A stretch of DNA of 64,000 nt from the NCBI GenBank assembly GCA_015501055.1, contig JADNYV010000002.1, positions 248,001-312,000 of the forward strand, written 5' to 3'. The DNA is from Mucidula mucida. Its lineage: Eukaryota > Basidiomycota > Agaricomycetes > Agaricales > Physalacriaceae. Below, one piece after another: positions 34,901 through 47,091 of the stretch. Numbering within the stretch: position 1 is the first letter of the stretch; every line of letters starts with the position of its first letter. Made by a program: the position numbers and the translations under genes. The notes below the pieces were generated by a model that was given only the letters and a program-made list of their open reading frames with translations, ran no database searches and was not told the origin of the DNA.

Positions 34901-37797
34901 TTTCCAGAGTGTCCCAATGCCTGCTGAAATAGCCATGGCCAACCTAGACGACGTTCTGAGGCTTCTCCTTGCCTTGGGGGCTGACTTCAATATGCCAACC
35001 AAACGGACTCTTGATCGCTACGCAGACGAAAATTTCACTCTACTTGATTACGCCCGGTTCGCTCAGAAGAAACTCTTAGCAGATTTGAACCAAGCGAAAA
35101 CGAAGAAAAAACGAGGAGACGGCCCTTCTGGCGACTACACAACCGACTGGAAGTCGTTTTACGCGAGGCACCTTCTCGACGTAGCGAAAGCCAAGGAGCC
35201 GAAGGGCGCTACTGACGATTCGGCAAGAAATGCTGAACTCGAGGATTCAATTGCTTACTACGCCGATGCTGAAAAGCTGTTGGAGAGCTACGGTGCCAAA
35301 ACGTGGAAAGAAATATTTAATGACAGGCAGGCCAAACCCGTTGATGACGATTCGAATAATGACGGGAACGAGGAAACAAAGGACCGCTACTATCGGATGT
35401 CCACAGGTTATGGACGTGAAGTTGTTCCCCAGGGTCTGAACGCTTCGTATGATGAGTTATATGAAGCGTGTTACGCCGGTGATAACGACAGAATTCAAGA
35501 CATGTGTCTGCCGGCCGAGGTTCCCAACGACAAGAACGTTCTGTCAATGTCTGTCAATCTGGTAGATCCCGACTATCGCTGGTCAGGCAATGGTATGTGT
35601 CCAGTTGATTTCATCTGTAATGCCATGAACGTCATTGCAGGCTTCACGCCCCTCTATGCTGCCTTTTGCGGGCGCCACTGGAACACTGTTCAGTTGGTCT
35701 ATTCTATCATAGGCGCTCAGTACGAGTCAGAGGACAAAAACGAGAAATTCAAACCCAAAATCTCACTTGGTAAGTCGATTTGAAAGCAGCGGCCCATTGT
35801 CTGATTTCTTGTTACTAGACGATGATTCTGATGAAGACTCCGAGGCATCCTACGACTCCGATGATACTGTTGAACAAGACCAGCCCACCTTCATCGACGT
35901 AGCCTCACGTCCATCGAAGGTCAAAAGTCCCGTTTCGCAGAAACTGTATCTTCATGATACCAACATTACTCTTCCGGCATTGGGGCCCGACGAGCATGGG
36001 ACGGTCAGTCTCAATCTATTGAATCACACTGTTCGGCAGAATGACCTGGAAGGCTTCCGTCACATCCTGAAACTCTACAAAACCGCAAAAGATGAGCCTC
36101 TTGAGCTTGACGATAGGACTCTAGCCCAGATCCTTGCCTACGATCGGTCAGATATGCTAGACGAGTTCATTCGTCGTTCTGGCTTGGGGCTTTCCATTGA
36201 AATTCGTCATGAAGATGAGCATGGGGACGACGAGCCGGTCGCCCTCAATGACAGGAACAGGATTTATCTGGGTCTGAACGTACACGGGAAAAAGAGGAAG
36301 GATTTAGTGCGCAAAGGCGACCCGGACGCCGTAGATCCAGACGCGGAAGGCGACGTTCCATTGGTCTGGCGTGCCGCGCAGGTCGGGGCAAATGCAATTG
36401 TGCAATATTTGGCAGCCGAGCGTCCTCTCGCTGCGTATAATCACTACGCGATGTGCCACAACGATGAACGGGCACTCAAGATTCGCCGCGCCAACTTGGA
36501 AAAAGTTTTACCTGAGTGGCTTGGGTGGAAAGTGAACTCGTTGGGCGAATCTCCGTATGCTGCCGCAGTGCTGAGCAGCAAGTTGGACACTATCAAGCTC
36601 GTGTTCAGTCTAAAGTCACCGACTGTTCCTAAGACTGCTATGCACAATCGGTCTGTCTACTGTTTTAGCTTCTGCGGTATTATACTGACACGAAGCTTAG
36701 CATCAAGTTCATTGGCTCAAACCTTCTGACCGTTGCTGTTCAGACATGTGCTGAAAAGGACGTCATTGATTTCCTTTTGTCCAGAGGCCTTGATCCCACA
36801 GTGTGTGACGAATCCAAAGGGTATGCAATCCCACGAATCTTGCGTCTTGGCTGACTAAAATATCCATTTCCAGTTACAATATCTACCATATCATGTGTGC
36901 AAGGAACTATACGGATCTTATTGAGCATCTCTTCAAGAAGCTTCCGAAGGATATCAACGAATCTCTCTTGGCTCAAACTTCCAAGACGCGCTTGTGCACG
37001 GTACATGAACCAATTTTTCTTGTGACTGTAACTCATTGCCAAGATAGCCTCTTCACATCGCTGTTTCAAATGGACGTCCATATCTCGTCAAGCTGCTTTT
37101 AAGCTACACAGACAAAGGCCTCGAGAATCGTAATGTTGACGGATTCACACCACTCCACCTCGCTGTCCAAGCAGGATTTTCGGAAATTACGGCCCTCCTC
37201 CTCCAGCGCTCGTCTCATCTAGTCTTGTCCGAGAATGGTGTTGGCAGTACTACGCTTGAAATGGTGGCTCTTCAGAATCTGCAAAAACAGATTGTAAACC
37301 ACAGGTCCCGTAATGGCAATACGCCCTCAGAGATCAGTCGGTACGTTTCCAGTCCTGGTCGGATTGTCGTCAAATCCTTGTCGAAGGAGTTGCCGAAGCT
37401 CCAAGCGACACTGGACTATCTGCTTCAGGATGGCAAGGTTGAAGCGGAGTCATCTATCGCTAAGGCGGTCACGGAATTCCAGTCCTTCATGGCTCCGAAA
37501 CTCGAAGAGGCTAAGAAACGTGAGGTTTCGCTGGGCGCAGAGAAGGATCGAACTGAGAGCGGTGACTATGGTGCAACCTACCGTCTCCTAGCGCAGGCTG
37601 CCAAAGGTTCTCGCAAGCTGGTCCACCTTATCGATGTTCAACGATCTGTGGAAGGCAACTTGAAGAAGATCACCGATACGCCGGAACGTGTGCGACGAAA
37701 TGAGGACGAATTGGATCCTGAAGAAGACGAGGAGATTGTCGAGCGCCAGGGTAGTATGGTCATCAAGGAAGTAGGATGGTGTCCAGAGACGTACTAA
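31957..37797 (+). CDS. Very large ankyrin-repeat protein with nucleotidyltransferase-like N-terminal domain
   Basis: One gene of about 15 exons and roughly 1,650-1,700 residues. Start MPHSAEGKAFIDRIQSDLAL at 31957, stop at 37795-37797. The N-terminal ~400 residues contain VVAAGGAVLACLTPLP, YPTSDVDLFLWGMTHEQAEA, TCVRTKHTISIHSQYPYRSV, IVLRLYSSVSEILTGFDIDA and CQCNTVDMTRRSPSYEVRLA. The GG...SDVDLF...FDID series resembles the acidic triad of nucleotidyltransferase folds (inference only). Next comes RRLHRHPAFFGTIEECIEDC, then ankyrin repeats from about 33,780 (GRTCLHLAILCKHTDICIDL, RSPLHLAAQYDMLSVAEKLI) interrupted by a long Asp/Glu tract (34,100-34,280), and more repeats to the C-terminus (FTPLYAAFCGRHWNTVQLVY, PLHIAVSNGRPYLVKLLLSY, FTPLHLAVQAGFSEITALLL). 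Neighbours give no clue to function. Confidence 0.8.
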
Positions 37798-37960
37798 AGT
37801 TCAAATGTAAATTTGTTATGTGTAATTGTAGTTTAACCTCAGAAATTTTCTGTTTCTTCGCGTTCTTCGAGCAAGTGAGCACCGTTTCATACCCGTCAGG
37901 GGCTTCCTAAATGACGCATCCCCGATTGATTCTCACGATTCCAGCTACTCGAAATCCACC

Positions 37961-38904
37961 ATGTCTGGCACCGGCGCTCGCGAAAATGTCTTCGCCACTC
38001 GAATGGCGCTAACGAATATGAAGCTGCGCCTCAAGGGAGCGCAGACCGGCCACTCTCTCCTCGCAAAGAAACGAGATGCCCTCACGACAAGATTTCGATC
38101 TATACTGAAGAAGGTTGATGAGGTGTGCATTGACTATACTGCTTTGCCATGATGTCGTGCGATACTGTTTGCCTAGGCCAAGCGGAAGATGGGCCGCGTA
38201 ATGCAGCTGGCGTCGTTCTCAATGGCTGAGGTCACATATGCAACAGGAGACATATCCTATCTTGTGCAGGAACAAGCAAAGTCTGCGACGTTCCGGGTAA
38301 AGGCGAAGCAGGAGAACGTGTCTGGAGTGGTGCTGCCTGCCTTTGAAGTTGAACGCGTGTCGGGATCTGGTGTGTTCATTCGAGTCGTCGAAGCTGTAGC
38401 TCATTGAATTGGCAGACTTCAATCTAACTGGTTTGGGGCGCGGCGGACAGCAAGTCTTGAAAGCAAAGGAGGTTTACGCCAAAGCTGTTGAGACGCTGGT
38501 TGATTTAGCATCGCTTCAAACTGCTTTCACTATCCTTGATGAAGTCATCCGGGCTACCAATCGTCGTGTCAACGCCATCGAACACGTTGTTATACCTCGT
38601 TTGGAGAACACAATCAAGTATATCTTGAGTGAACTTGACGAGATGGACCGTGAAGAATTCTTCCGGTTCGTAACACCTTTCGAGGGTATTGCACGATGAC
38701 CGACTTTTGTTTAGGCTGAAGAAAGTCCAAGGAAAGAAGAAGAAAAACGCCGCTATTCAGAACGAGCAAGCGGCAGCGGCTGACGCAGAAGCAGAAGCAG
38801 AAGCAACTAAGCAAGAGGCACCTGCTGCACATGAAGTGGCCGAGGAGGAGTTCACAGGATCGGCGGACTTGTTAAGCAGTAAAGATGAGGATGTTATTTT
38901 CTGA
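37961..38904 (+). CDS. VMA8: V-type H+-ATPase subunit D
   Basis: Central-stalk subunit of the vacuolar proton pump. Start [20 protein letters not shown] at 37961, with the family signature [20 protein letters not shown] and [10 protein letters not shown]. After an intron: [20 protein letters not shown] and [10 protein letters not shown]; then [40 protein letters not shown] and [20 protein letters not shown] with [20 protein letters not shown]. The coiled-coil core is intact and all splices keep frame. The C-terminus carries an Ala/Glu-rich extension ([20 protein letters not shown]) encoded partly by a GCAGAA repeat near 38788-38807, and ends SSKDEDVIF. Five exons. Same strand as the ankyrin gene, 163 bp downstream. 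Confidence 0.94.
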
Positions 38905-39448
38905 CAACAGGACACTCAGACACTGGTAATTACTGTAGTCTCAATTCTTGCATAATCATCTGCCAATACCCATAACGATTCCATTTCGCCATCCACAAGG
39001 CCCAAGCTTCAAGCTTCAAGTCCCTTTTGGCCACCAATAACTAATCTTATGTCATGCTCCATCTTGCCCTTCCTCCACAGGCCTCTAAATTTCACCAACA
39101 GCTGTGTTGTTAGACGAGATCCGAGGCAATCGAATCGATAATACTAGCGACGAGCGTTTCTGGGTTATCATGCTCCTTCGTATTTCACCACGAGGTCATC
39201 TTGTCATGGACAGCGGAGATTGTCAAGATACTGGACCATCGATGAACATTTGGTGCTCAGCTGCCTCCTTCTCTCCAGGTTAAACGATCTGCGCCTCCGA
39301 TGCTGTCTACTTTCGTATGAAGGTCTCCAGGTTCAGCCTTTATCAATGGTCTTAGCGCCTCGTGCCCACTGATGGTTGAACGTTTGAACCCTCGTTCGCC
39401 TGCTGTGATCCTCAGGACTGCATTGATAAGATTAGATGGCCTTGTTAG
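38905..39448. other. Intergenic, no gene seen
   Basis: About 540 bp with no recognisable coding exon. A short direct repeat of AAGCTTC occurs at about 39003-39020. The 3' end holds the promoter of the following Ser-rich gene. Confidence 0.4.
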
Positions 39449-39455
39449 TATAAGA
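39449..39455 (+). promoter_or_regulatory. TATA-like element that favours the 39511 start
   Basis: TATAAGA lies only 5 bp before a first in-frame ATG (39460) but 56 bp before the second (39511). Transcription would normally begin about 30 bp or more downstream of a TATA element, which supports the second ATG as the start. Confidence 0.4.
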
Positions 39456-39510
39456 CCCTTTGACAGTTCCCCTCATCTGCAAATTTGACCCTCCACCCAC
39501 TCCGACAGCC

Positions 39511-40098
39511 ATGTCCTCTCATCACAGCAAATCACGTCCGAGAGCCTCGTCTCATGCTTCTTCGCGACCACCCTCTCATTCTTCTCATACGTCGTCGTCT
39601 GCGAAAAGCAGCAAACACTTGTCTCCGCCGGCGCCTAGTCATCACACTTCTGCGCCTGGCAAATCGGTGGCGGCCAGTCAGCGGTCGGGCTCCGTCTACT
39701 CCCTTACGCCTTCCGACTCCATCTCCCAGGCTGGGTCCAGCAGGCGTTCATATACACCCACACCTGTACCGCCTTCGCATCATCCTTCTCGGCAAATTGT
39801 TGCTTCACGAGCGTTGACGCACCATTCCAACCAACCCCCACAACTTCGGTCTACCCCTCCAACAGCTATTCCTCAGTATTTCACTCAAGGCTCGTCGCAT
39901 CATTCCAACCACTCTCACTTCCCGGGTCAGGCCGTCACTCCATATTCACCTAGCCCGCTCAGAACGATCGTCAAGCGGAGGTCGAGCGAAGCTGTAATCA
40001 TCAATTCGGGGCAGTATAGCATTGTCGTGGCCCCACCTGGCACCGTCGTCATTCCCCCGTCAGGATACGCATTGTTTGGACCCAAAGGCCGACATTGA
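39511..40098 (+). CDS. Ser/His/Pro-rich low-complexity protein, unknown
   Basis: Intronless frame of 195 codons that I do not recognise. The first ~150 residues are almost entirely Ser, His, Pro, Thr and Arg (MSSHHSKSRPRASSHASSRP, then SSAKSSKHLSPPAPSHHTSA). The last ~45 residues differ in composition: a basic patch KRRSSEAVIINSG, then a hydrophobic segment YSIVVAPPGTVVIPPSGYAL ending FGPKGRH. This looks like a short ordered or membrane-active tail after a disordered region. A TATA-like element at 39449 supports the 39511 start over an in-frame ATG at 39460. No signal peptide. Codon use is unremarkable. It could be a lineage-specific gene; the compositional bias lowers confidence. Confidence 0.5.
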   Translation: MSSHHSKSRPRASSHASSRPPSHSSHTSSSAKSSKHLSPPAPSHHTSAPGKSVAASQRSGSVYSLTPSDSISQAGSSRRSYTPTPVPPSHHPSRQIVASRALTHHSNQPPQLRSTPPTAIPQYFTQGSSHHSNHSHFPGQAVTPYSPSPLRTIVKRRSSEAVIINSGQYSIVVAPPGTVVIPPSGYALFGPKGRH

Positions 40099-41034
40099 AT
40101 AGGTACGTGTGCTATGAGTAAGTGGGTCCAATTACGTTCTGATTGTGTTGTTAAGGCCTCAAGGCGCTAAGGGCTCGCGCGCGCCGCCTCGCTGCTGTGC
40201 AGTACCTACTAAGCTATTTCTTCTACTCATGATTGTGATGCCCTGTCTCTCTCTAGATACCTCATTTGTATCCATACATCTACACAATATACAATACAAT
40301 AAGTACGACTTTGACGCCCTCATCATTAATCTAGGAACACCGAACAGCGGATTCCGCTGTTGTGTTTGCTTCACGTATTCCCGACTTTTCATTCTCGATG
40401 TCGGAGAACAGTTGCCCCGATGCGCCGGCGAACCACCGTCTTCGGAGCGTTGGGAGTCAAGATCTGGACTTCCCCGTCGCGTAAAAACACGCTTTTTTCG
40501 TCTCTTCCACTGCGTTGATATGACTCACAACATAAATCAGGTCCCGACATGAGGAACATAGACTTATGTGGCGTACTGAAGTTCTCCACTGATCATTGAG
40601 CAGACTTATCGGACCAGTGTTATCATCAAGATTATTGGACGCGTCGAAGGCAAAATAGCAGCGCTTGTCGCGCGGTGCAACGCTGAGCGTGATCATGTGG
40701 CGATTCGATGACGAAGCGGATCAACATCGGTCTCCTCCTTGTAACTTAACCCTCATCCGGACCGCTCTGTTGTTCATGTTGACTGGCAGCTCGCTCGCTG
40801 TATTAGCTCTGTTGCCACATAAACACGCTGTTAACGAATTACCCAAGATATCCTAATTCGCCATCTGTTCGCATCTCCTTTAATAGCGGCCTGGCCAGTG
40901 CTTCCTCCATCATCATACCACGTTGAGGGTCAGCGACAGCCCGTCTACCTTTGGAAACCATGACCTGGCACGAGATGTTCCATAGATTCCCGGAGATATA
41001 TATAACGCTCGCCCAGTATGACCCATGGTCAACG
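40099..41034. other. Intergenic, no gene seen
   Basis: About 930 bp between the Ser-rich gene and the GH95 gene. Open frames occur on both strands (for example 40145-40552 + and 40457-40696 -) but none matches a family and no convincing exon chain can be built. The 3' end contains a TATA repeat. Confidence 0.4.
40997..41005 (+). promoter_or_regulatory. TATA-like element before the GH95 gene
   Basis: TATATATAA, 30 bp before the ATG at 41035. If used it would leave a very short leader, so it may not be the true core promoter. Confidence 0.3.
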
Positions 41035-44000
41035 ATGCAGCGTTTGCTCTCCCGTTTTGTGGCCTTGCTGGTTCCGCTGAGTGTCATACGCGCCGCTCCT
41101 CTGGGGTTCCCAGAATCCGGTAATGGGCTGTGGTATACGACCCCCGGGCGCGTCTGGTCTCGAGATTACTTGCCTGTCGGCAACGGACATCTTGCGGGTA
41201 CGCTGCTCTCCCGTGTACAGGCTAAGACTGACGTGCAGCGCTCAGCTATGACCGGCGGTGGGGCGGACGTTGAGAATCTGCAGCTGAATATCGAAAGTCT
41301 GTGGTCTGGAGGGCCTTTCCAAGATCCTGTGCGTTAACTCGTCTCTTCCCTCAACGATATATTCACTTTGTATCAGTCGTATAATGGAGGAAATCATCAG
41401 TCATCTGAACAGAATGCGACGACTCAGCTCATGGCAAGCATCCATGAGACGTTGATGAAAGATGGAGTCATTGGAGGTATGTCCAATTTCCTTCGGTTCG
41501 TGGCAGCGTCGTGACTTGGATTTAGGCATCACTGGGCTCGGAGTTCCCGCCGGCGCGTATGGTAGGCTTCCCATGCTAGGCACTGGCTGACCACATTCTC
41601 AATATGTCGTCTTAGGGTCTTATGCTGGCTCGGGGTACCTTGTGACAACACTGGACGTGTCGAGCGCTGTTACGGATTACAGCCGCTGGCTCGATCTTGA
41701 CCAGGGCATAGCTTCAACGTCGTGGACACAGGATGACACGTCCTTCCTTCGGTGGGTATCCATAATCAGGCGGCTGCCCTCTGCTCACGCGCCTGCAGCA
41801 CGACGTTCTGTTCCCATCCGGCATCCGCGTGTGTACAGCACCTGACCTCGACCAACTCGGTTGCTCTGCCTTCGACAACCGTCGCGTTCAGCTCTGCACT
41901 GGAGTCCGGATTACCTACCCCAAACGTGACTTGTCTTGATGCTTCTTCCCTCTTCGTACGAGGCTTAGTGGGCTCGCCTGGCATGCTATATGAGCTCGTC
42001 TTTAAAGCGTTCTCGCTGGGAGGTAACGTGTCATGTACCAAAGTGGCGGATAACAATGCCACTTTAACCTTAAGCGGTGGCGCAAGCGAGTCGTGGATCT
42101 CTTGGGTTGGTGACACCGAATATGATATGGCTGCGGGTGACGCGAGTCACGCCTTTTCGTTCAAAGGTGTTGATCCTCATGCGGCGCTAACAGCGCTTGT
42201 ATCAACCATGTCGAGTTCGTATGATGATATACTGGCTCAACACGTCGCCGACGTGAAATCCACGATTTGGGATGGTTTCTTACTAGATTTGGGTCAACAG
42301 GCGGACTTGACTACAACGACCAGTGATTTGGTATCTGCTTACAAAGTGGATGAGGGCAACGTCTACATTGAATGGTTGCTGTTTAACTATGGTCGATATT
42401 TGCTCGCCAGTAGTGCGAGAGGTCTTCTTCCCGCTAACCTACAAGGGAAATGGGGTGACGGATATGAGAATGCGTGGGGTGCTGGTACGAACACTTTGTC
42501 TCCAAACAGTTTGTTGGCCGTTCTCACTCATTGCAGATTATCGTGCGTCGCGATGGGCTCACGGCGCTGCACTGACTGATGAACCAAAGACTCGAATATC
42601 AACATTCAAATGAACTATTGGATAGCAGAAGTTACTGGCATGGACGTGATGAAACCTTTGTTTGACTACTTCGAGGCAAGTCCTCCATTTTGGCTCCAAC
42701 TTCATATCCGACTCACTTAGGTTAAGAAAACTTGGGTGCCTCGAGGAGAGTATACCGCAAAAGTCCTCTATAACAACTCCCGAGGCTGGGTAGTTCACGA
42801 CGAGGTATTTAAAGACCGTTCGTGTTCGTTTCCGACCATACTAATGCTGGGTATAGATGAACGTTAGTCGTGATCGTTGGTTGATGCATACATGTCTTAT
42901 AACTTTCGGATAGATATTCGGGCATACTGGCATGAAAGAAGGCGCGTCCCAATGGGCAAATTACCCAGGTGAGTTATCTTTTCTCGTGGTAATAAAGGAT
43001 GACTATTGACGGATACATGACCTTGCGTAGAGGCTGGAGCGTGGATGGTGCGTTCTATTGTTGTCACCCAACCTTTCGACAACTGAAAGACAACCTTAGA
43101 TGATCCATGTCTGGGATCACTTTGATTACACAGGTGATGTGGCTTGGTGGAAGGCTCAAGGTTGGCCGCTTATCAAAGTGCGCCACATTTAGCTTGCATT
43201 GTAGTGTCCTGACTACGGTGTAGAGCGCTGCCTTGTTCCAGCTCGACAAGCTTCTTGAAGACGCGTACCACAAGGATGGTACACTTGTAGTAGGGCCATG
43301 CTGTTCACCAGAGCAAGAGTATATCACCATTGGTGAGGATTCTTATTCGTCTGATACTTGTAATTTAAACGATCGGTGTAGGTTGCGCACACGCACAGCA
43401 GCTGATTTGGCAACTTTTCAACGCCGTCATCAAAGGTTTCGAAGCATCGGGTGATCATGACCAGGCATTCTTACAAGGCATGTACAAATGTCTCGTCAGC
43501 TTCGTAGCTACACTAAAGATTTCGATAGAGGTTATCGACAAGAGAGAAGTGATGGACAAGGGTATTCACATCGGAAGCTGGGGACAACTACAAGGTCCCA
43601 TCCTCTCCTTCTCTTGATGCTATGGTTTTGAATTGTTCGGTAGAATGGAAGATTGACCACGATGACCCTCTAGATACACATAGACATTTATCGCATTTGA
43701 TCGGTCTATACCCCGGATATGCCTTGTCGTCCTACGATGGGACGTCAAACTACTCTAAGGTTCGTTTCTGATCATTCACCGCTCCAAGTTTACTGACTAC
43801 TTCAAATCTAGGAAGAAGTTCTAGACGCTGCTCGCATCAGTCTTATTCACCGTGGAAATGGTACAGGTCCTGATGCCGATTCGGGTTGGGAGAAGGCGTG
43901 GCGCGCTGCGTGTTGGGCGCAACTGGCGGATGCGGAGACATTCTATCATCAATTGACGGTAAGTGATGTCAGTGGGGTCGAGCGAGCACTCAGGTTTCTC

Positions 44001-44453
44001 ATCGCAGTACACAATCGAGCGTGACTTTGGAGGCAACCTATTCAGCTTGTACAATCCTCTGGATGAAAGTCCGATCTTCCAAATTGACGCGAACTTTGGT
44101 TATCCGGCCGCTGTTATTGTGCGTATTCGTCCTTCAAGGAGTTCATATTCGGGCTCAGAGCAGATCAGAATGCACTAATTCAGACACCTGATGTTGCTGA
44201 CAACAAGGCGCCTTTTGTTATCACATTACTACCTGCCCTTCCCAATGCATGGTCATCTGGATCGATTCGTGGTGCTCGAGCTAGAAAGGGTGTTTCCGTC
44301 GACATGGATTGGGAGGCTGGAGCGTTGAAGCAGGTCAAAGTCCGCGTCGACGGAAACGGACAGAGTGGACGTCAAGTCAATCTTGAATATGCAGGAGATG
44401 TGATAGGATCGTTTGAAGCTAGCAAAGGCACTCAAAAGATCTGGCAGTTATAG
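41035..44453 (+). CDS. Secreted GH95 alpha-L-fucosidase
   Basis: Glycoside hydrolase family 95, inverting alpha-1,2-fucosidase acting on fucosylated glycans such as xyloglucan. Start MQRLLSRFVALLVPLSVIRA at 41035 is a signal peptide; mature enzyme begins near APLGFPESGNGLWYTTPG. Family motifs in order: RDYLPVGNGHLAGTLL, ENLQLNIESLWSGGPFQDP, ITGLGVPAGAYGSYAGSGYL, ARGLLPANLQGKWGDGYENA, the Asn pair HSNINIQMNYWIAEVTGMD, MMIHVWDHFDYTGDVAWWKA, GPCCSPEQEYITIG, GIHIGSWGQLQEWKID, HRHLSHLIGLYPG, GWEKAWRAACWAQLADAE and IFQIDANFGYPAAVINALIQ. The Asn pair, the Glu in SPEQE and the Asp in DANFG correspond to catalytic residues known in the family. About 17 exons; one intron (43478-43528) has a GC donor. 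Stop at 44451-44453. Confidence 0.92.
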
Positions 44454-44905
44454 GTTCGAATTGATGCCCTTTGTGTAGCACAGCGTATTATGAAACGTAT
44501 AATGAAGACTTGTATAGTTCATTTTGATGATTACGGCTTGACAAACATTGGCAAGATCCTAGACTATAGCAGTCCATTGTAAGATGAAAGTAGCGGAACG
44601 ACGCAGACCGATTGGAAAAGAACCAAACAATCAACCCAACGCCACTCATGGGCAGTGGATACGAAAGCAAGATTGCTAGTCGAGAACGAGATACCAATTT
44701 GGTTATGACCGTTAGCTACCGTTCGGCGCTATCGGTGGGGCCTAGCCCAAAAACGGGCATGAACTCTTGCCACCTCTTGGCATCAGAATCAGAGCACCTT
44801 GGAGCTTGAGCAGGGCAATATTAACGTTTCTATTGTGAAGCACAATGATATACTTTTCTTTATGAGTACATCATCCATTATATTACGGGATGGGGAACGA
44901 GTCAG
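44454..44905. other. Convergent 3' intergenic region
   Basis: About 450 bp between the GH95 stop codon and that of the mitochondrial carrier. Nothing recognised. Confidence 0.4.
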
Positions 44906-46422
44906 TCACTCCGGTAAACGATCAATGTAGTTTGAGACGAGGTCGAAGAAGGTCCACAGAAGACCGTGTGTGGTGATGCTACGCACTGCGCTGACGCCGA
45001 GGCCACGATATATCCTCGTCATTCCTGCAAGGAAAGGTTTAGGGTTCGCGGGATCGGGGCCTATAGCATGTATTAGTAGCGCAGCGAGTGATAGGGCAAC
45101 TGTGTCATACCTCGGATAAGCCGATAGAACGTTTCCCATGGTCCCCGATACTTTTCTCCAGCTAAAGCCCGTTGCTGGACCTTCGTTTTGACTCTGTACG
45201 ACATGAGATCCCGTTCTAAACGTTGGGCAGGCAAGAACTCACACGTCAAGGGGATAAATCAAAGCCCATGATGTTACCTAGAGACACGATGAGGACTTGG
45301 GTTCAAAAAAGCATCAACGCGTCTTACTCCAGAGAGGGAGCCACAAAAGAAGGGAACGATAGAGGGATGGATAGGTAACCAAGCGGGAGTGGGACCTTGT
45401 TCACCAGAACGATCTCTACCCAATAAATGACGCATGCCGTCATACTCAAGAAAATAGAGTGCGGTTCCCATTGTGTCACGGACTAGCAAAGGAAGAGAAA
45501 TTAGCTTTCAGTGGGCCTAATCCGATAGATACTTTACCAAAATGCAACGGAACCCCGTGTAGAGTCCAGGCGACTCCATTCGCTCGAAAAATATCTTTGA
45601 CAGCTTCCATTGTGCCAGGAGGTTTGAGCATCTGTAAACCCTTACTCTGGGCGATGGCATATTCCAGTTGTCGCCTGACCTAGAAGAAGTAGTGAGGTGG
45701 GCAGTTGTGGGAACATGGGTAGCTTGTACGGACTTTGACGAGTTCAAACGCTTCAAGTGGCAAGATTCAGACAGCAGTAGAGGCTAAACGCGGTGAGACT
45801 CACGAGCACTTCCGAAAGATATCAAAGCTCCGGACATGGCGCCGCTGACGCCACCGACAAGAGAAGCATCGATGATAGAATCGCGTTGCAAAGTATGGTG
45901 GTCGCGAAAGTATTCTTTGGTTCGGGTGTAAATAGTGAAACTTGCGGCGCCTGGTGCGAAGCATTGGGACGGAGCGGAGCGGTCAAAGTCCAAGACAACT
46001 CACGAACGAACGAATTGTCATCAAAGGTATCCATAACCCCCGATAGAAGCCGACCACTCCCTCCTCCCGATATACGATTGCGGCGAGCCGTGGCACTGTA
46101 ATTGGCGTTTTGGTTGTCTGCAGCCTCGATTTAAGAGAGTCGAGCTAGACGAGATGAGAGCCGGCTGGGAGAGAGTTTACAGACGTACGGGATAGCCCGC
46201 AAAGGTGGAAATGTAGCTGGCAGACAACGCGCATACAACAGCTTTGTTTCCTACGCGCGAGTCAGCGACGAATAGGAATAATGTACATATTTCTACGACG
46301 GAGAAAGTCATGGTACGCGGCCTTGTCATACAGAAGATTGGTCGGTCTACACGAGTGCCCCACGTTCAGTTCTTCGATTTACGGAACGAGGAAAGTGAGG
46401 CAACCCGCCTTGTTCCATCCAT
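44906..46422 (-). CDS. Mitochondrial carrier (SLC25) family protein
   Basis: Six-helix inner-membrane transporter made of three repeats; substrate not identifiable here. Repeat 1: VCALSASYISTFAGYP joined to LDSLKSRLQTTK (PLDSLKSRLQ signature) and EEGVVGFYRGLWIPLM. Repeat 2: SLVGGVSGAMSGALISFGSA, then FELVKVRRQLEYAIAQSK and GVAWTLHGVPLHFVRDTMGT. Repeat 3: VPFFCGSLSG, TSWALIYPLDVVKTKVQQ and RGLGVSAVRSITTHGLLWTF, ending YIDRLPE at 44906-44908. About eight exons. The first coding exon is uncertain: MDGTRRVASLSSF at 46422 joined over a ~155-nt intron gives the right phase for NKAVVCALS, but other starts are possible. Third-repeat residues are well conserved, so it is probably functional. Confidence 0.82.
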
Positions 46423-47091
46423 AGGGTGGGCTGGCCGTGACAGTGGTCAGTCCCGATTCAGTTGCATGCCCCGTACGTCAAGGAAAGAGGAAAAAAAGTC
46501 GAGGTCGACGTTACAATGAGAGCGATTGACTTGGACGTTAACGGCAAACCCAGTCCACCGCGCCGGGTCACTTGACATTTACTTGTGACGGCGTTGACCC
46601 ATTTACACAACACTGAAATATTCGCGTTTTTAAGATAGCAATCTACTACTAGGAGGCTAACAGTCAAGCGTAGCACAGGATTGATTGATGAAAACTCGGA
46701 AACTTTTTTCCTGGGATTCCAAGCTTGTACTTTGGGAAAAGGCAGTCGAAGGGGGTAAGAGAATGGAGATAATAACGTCACAGGTCGACGGAGAAGCAGA
46801 TACTGAGCAAGGCTGCAGCCTGTAGAGGCGGGAAGCGGGATGACGGGATGGCGCCAGAAAGTCCCGTCGATCAATCGTCCCTGAGCCACGTGAGTCTGAA
46901 TTTGTACACGGACTTGCGTTTTATCCGCGTGCATAAAACTCAAATCAATTCGAAAAGCATGGAGAAGCTCCGTCTTTCCTTCCCCATCCCGTCCGACCAT
47001 CATCTCATGACTGATTTCCGTGCCATTTTATAGATTTCCTCTGGAGATACCTCACTCACCTGCTTGCCCCCCCACCTTGTACGATACCATC
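46423..47091. other. Divergent promoter region
   Basis: About 670 bp between the mitochondrial carrier (-) and the sugar transporter (+). C/T-rich just before the transporter start (47030-47090). No other gene recognised. Confidence 0.45.

Noticed and set aside
40145..40552. Plus-strand frame of 135 codons after the Ser-rich gene.
   Set aside because: Composition looks non-coding, starts in GC-rich spacer, matches no family, and no exon chain on either strand could be built.
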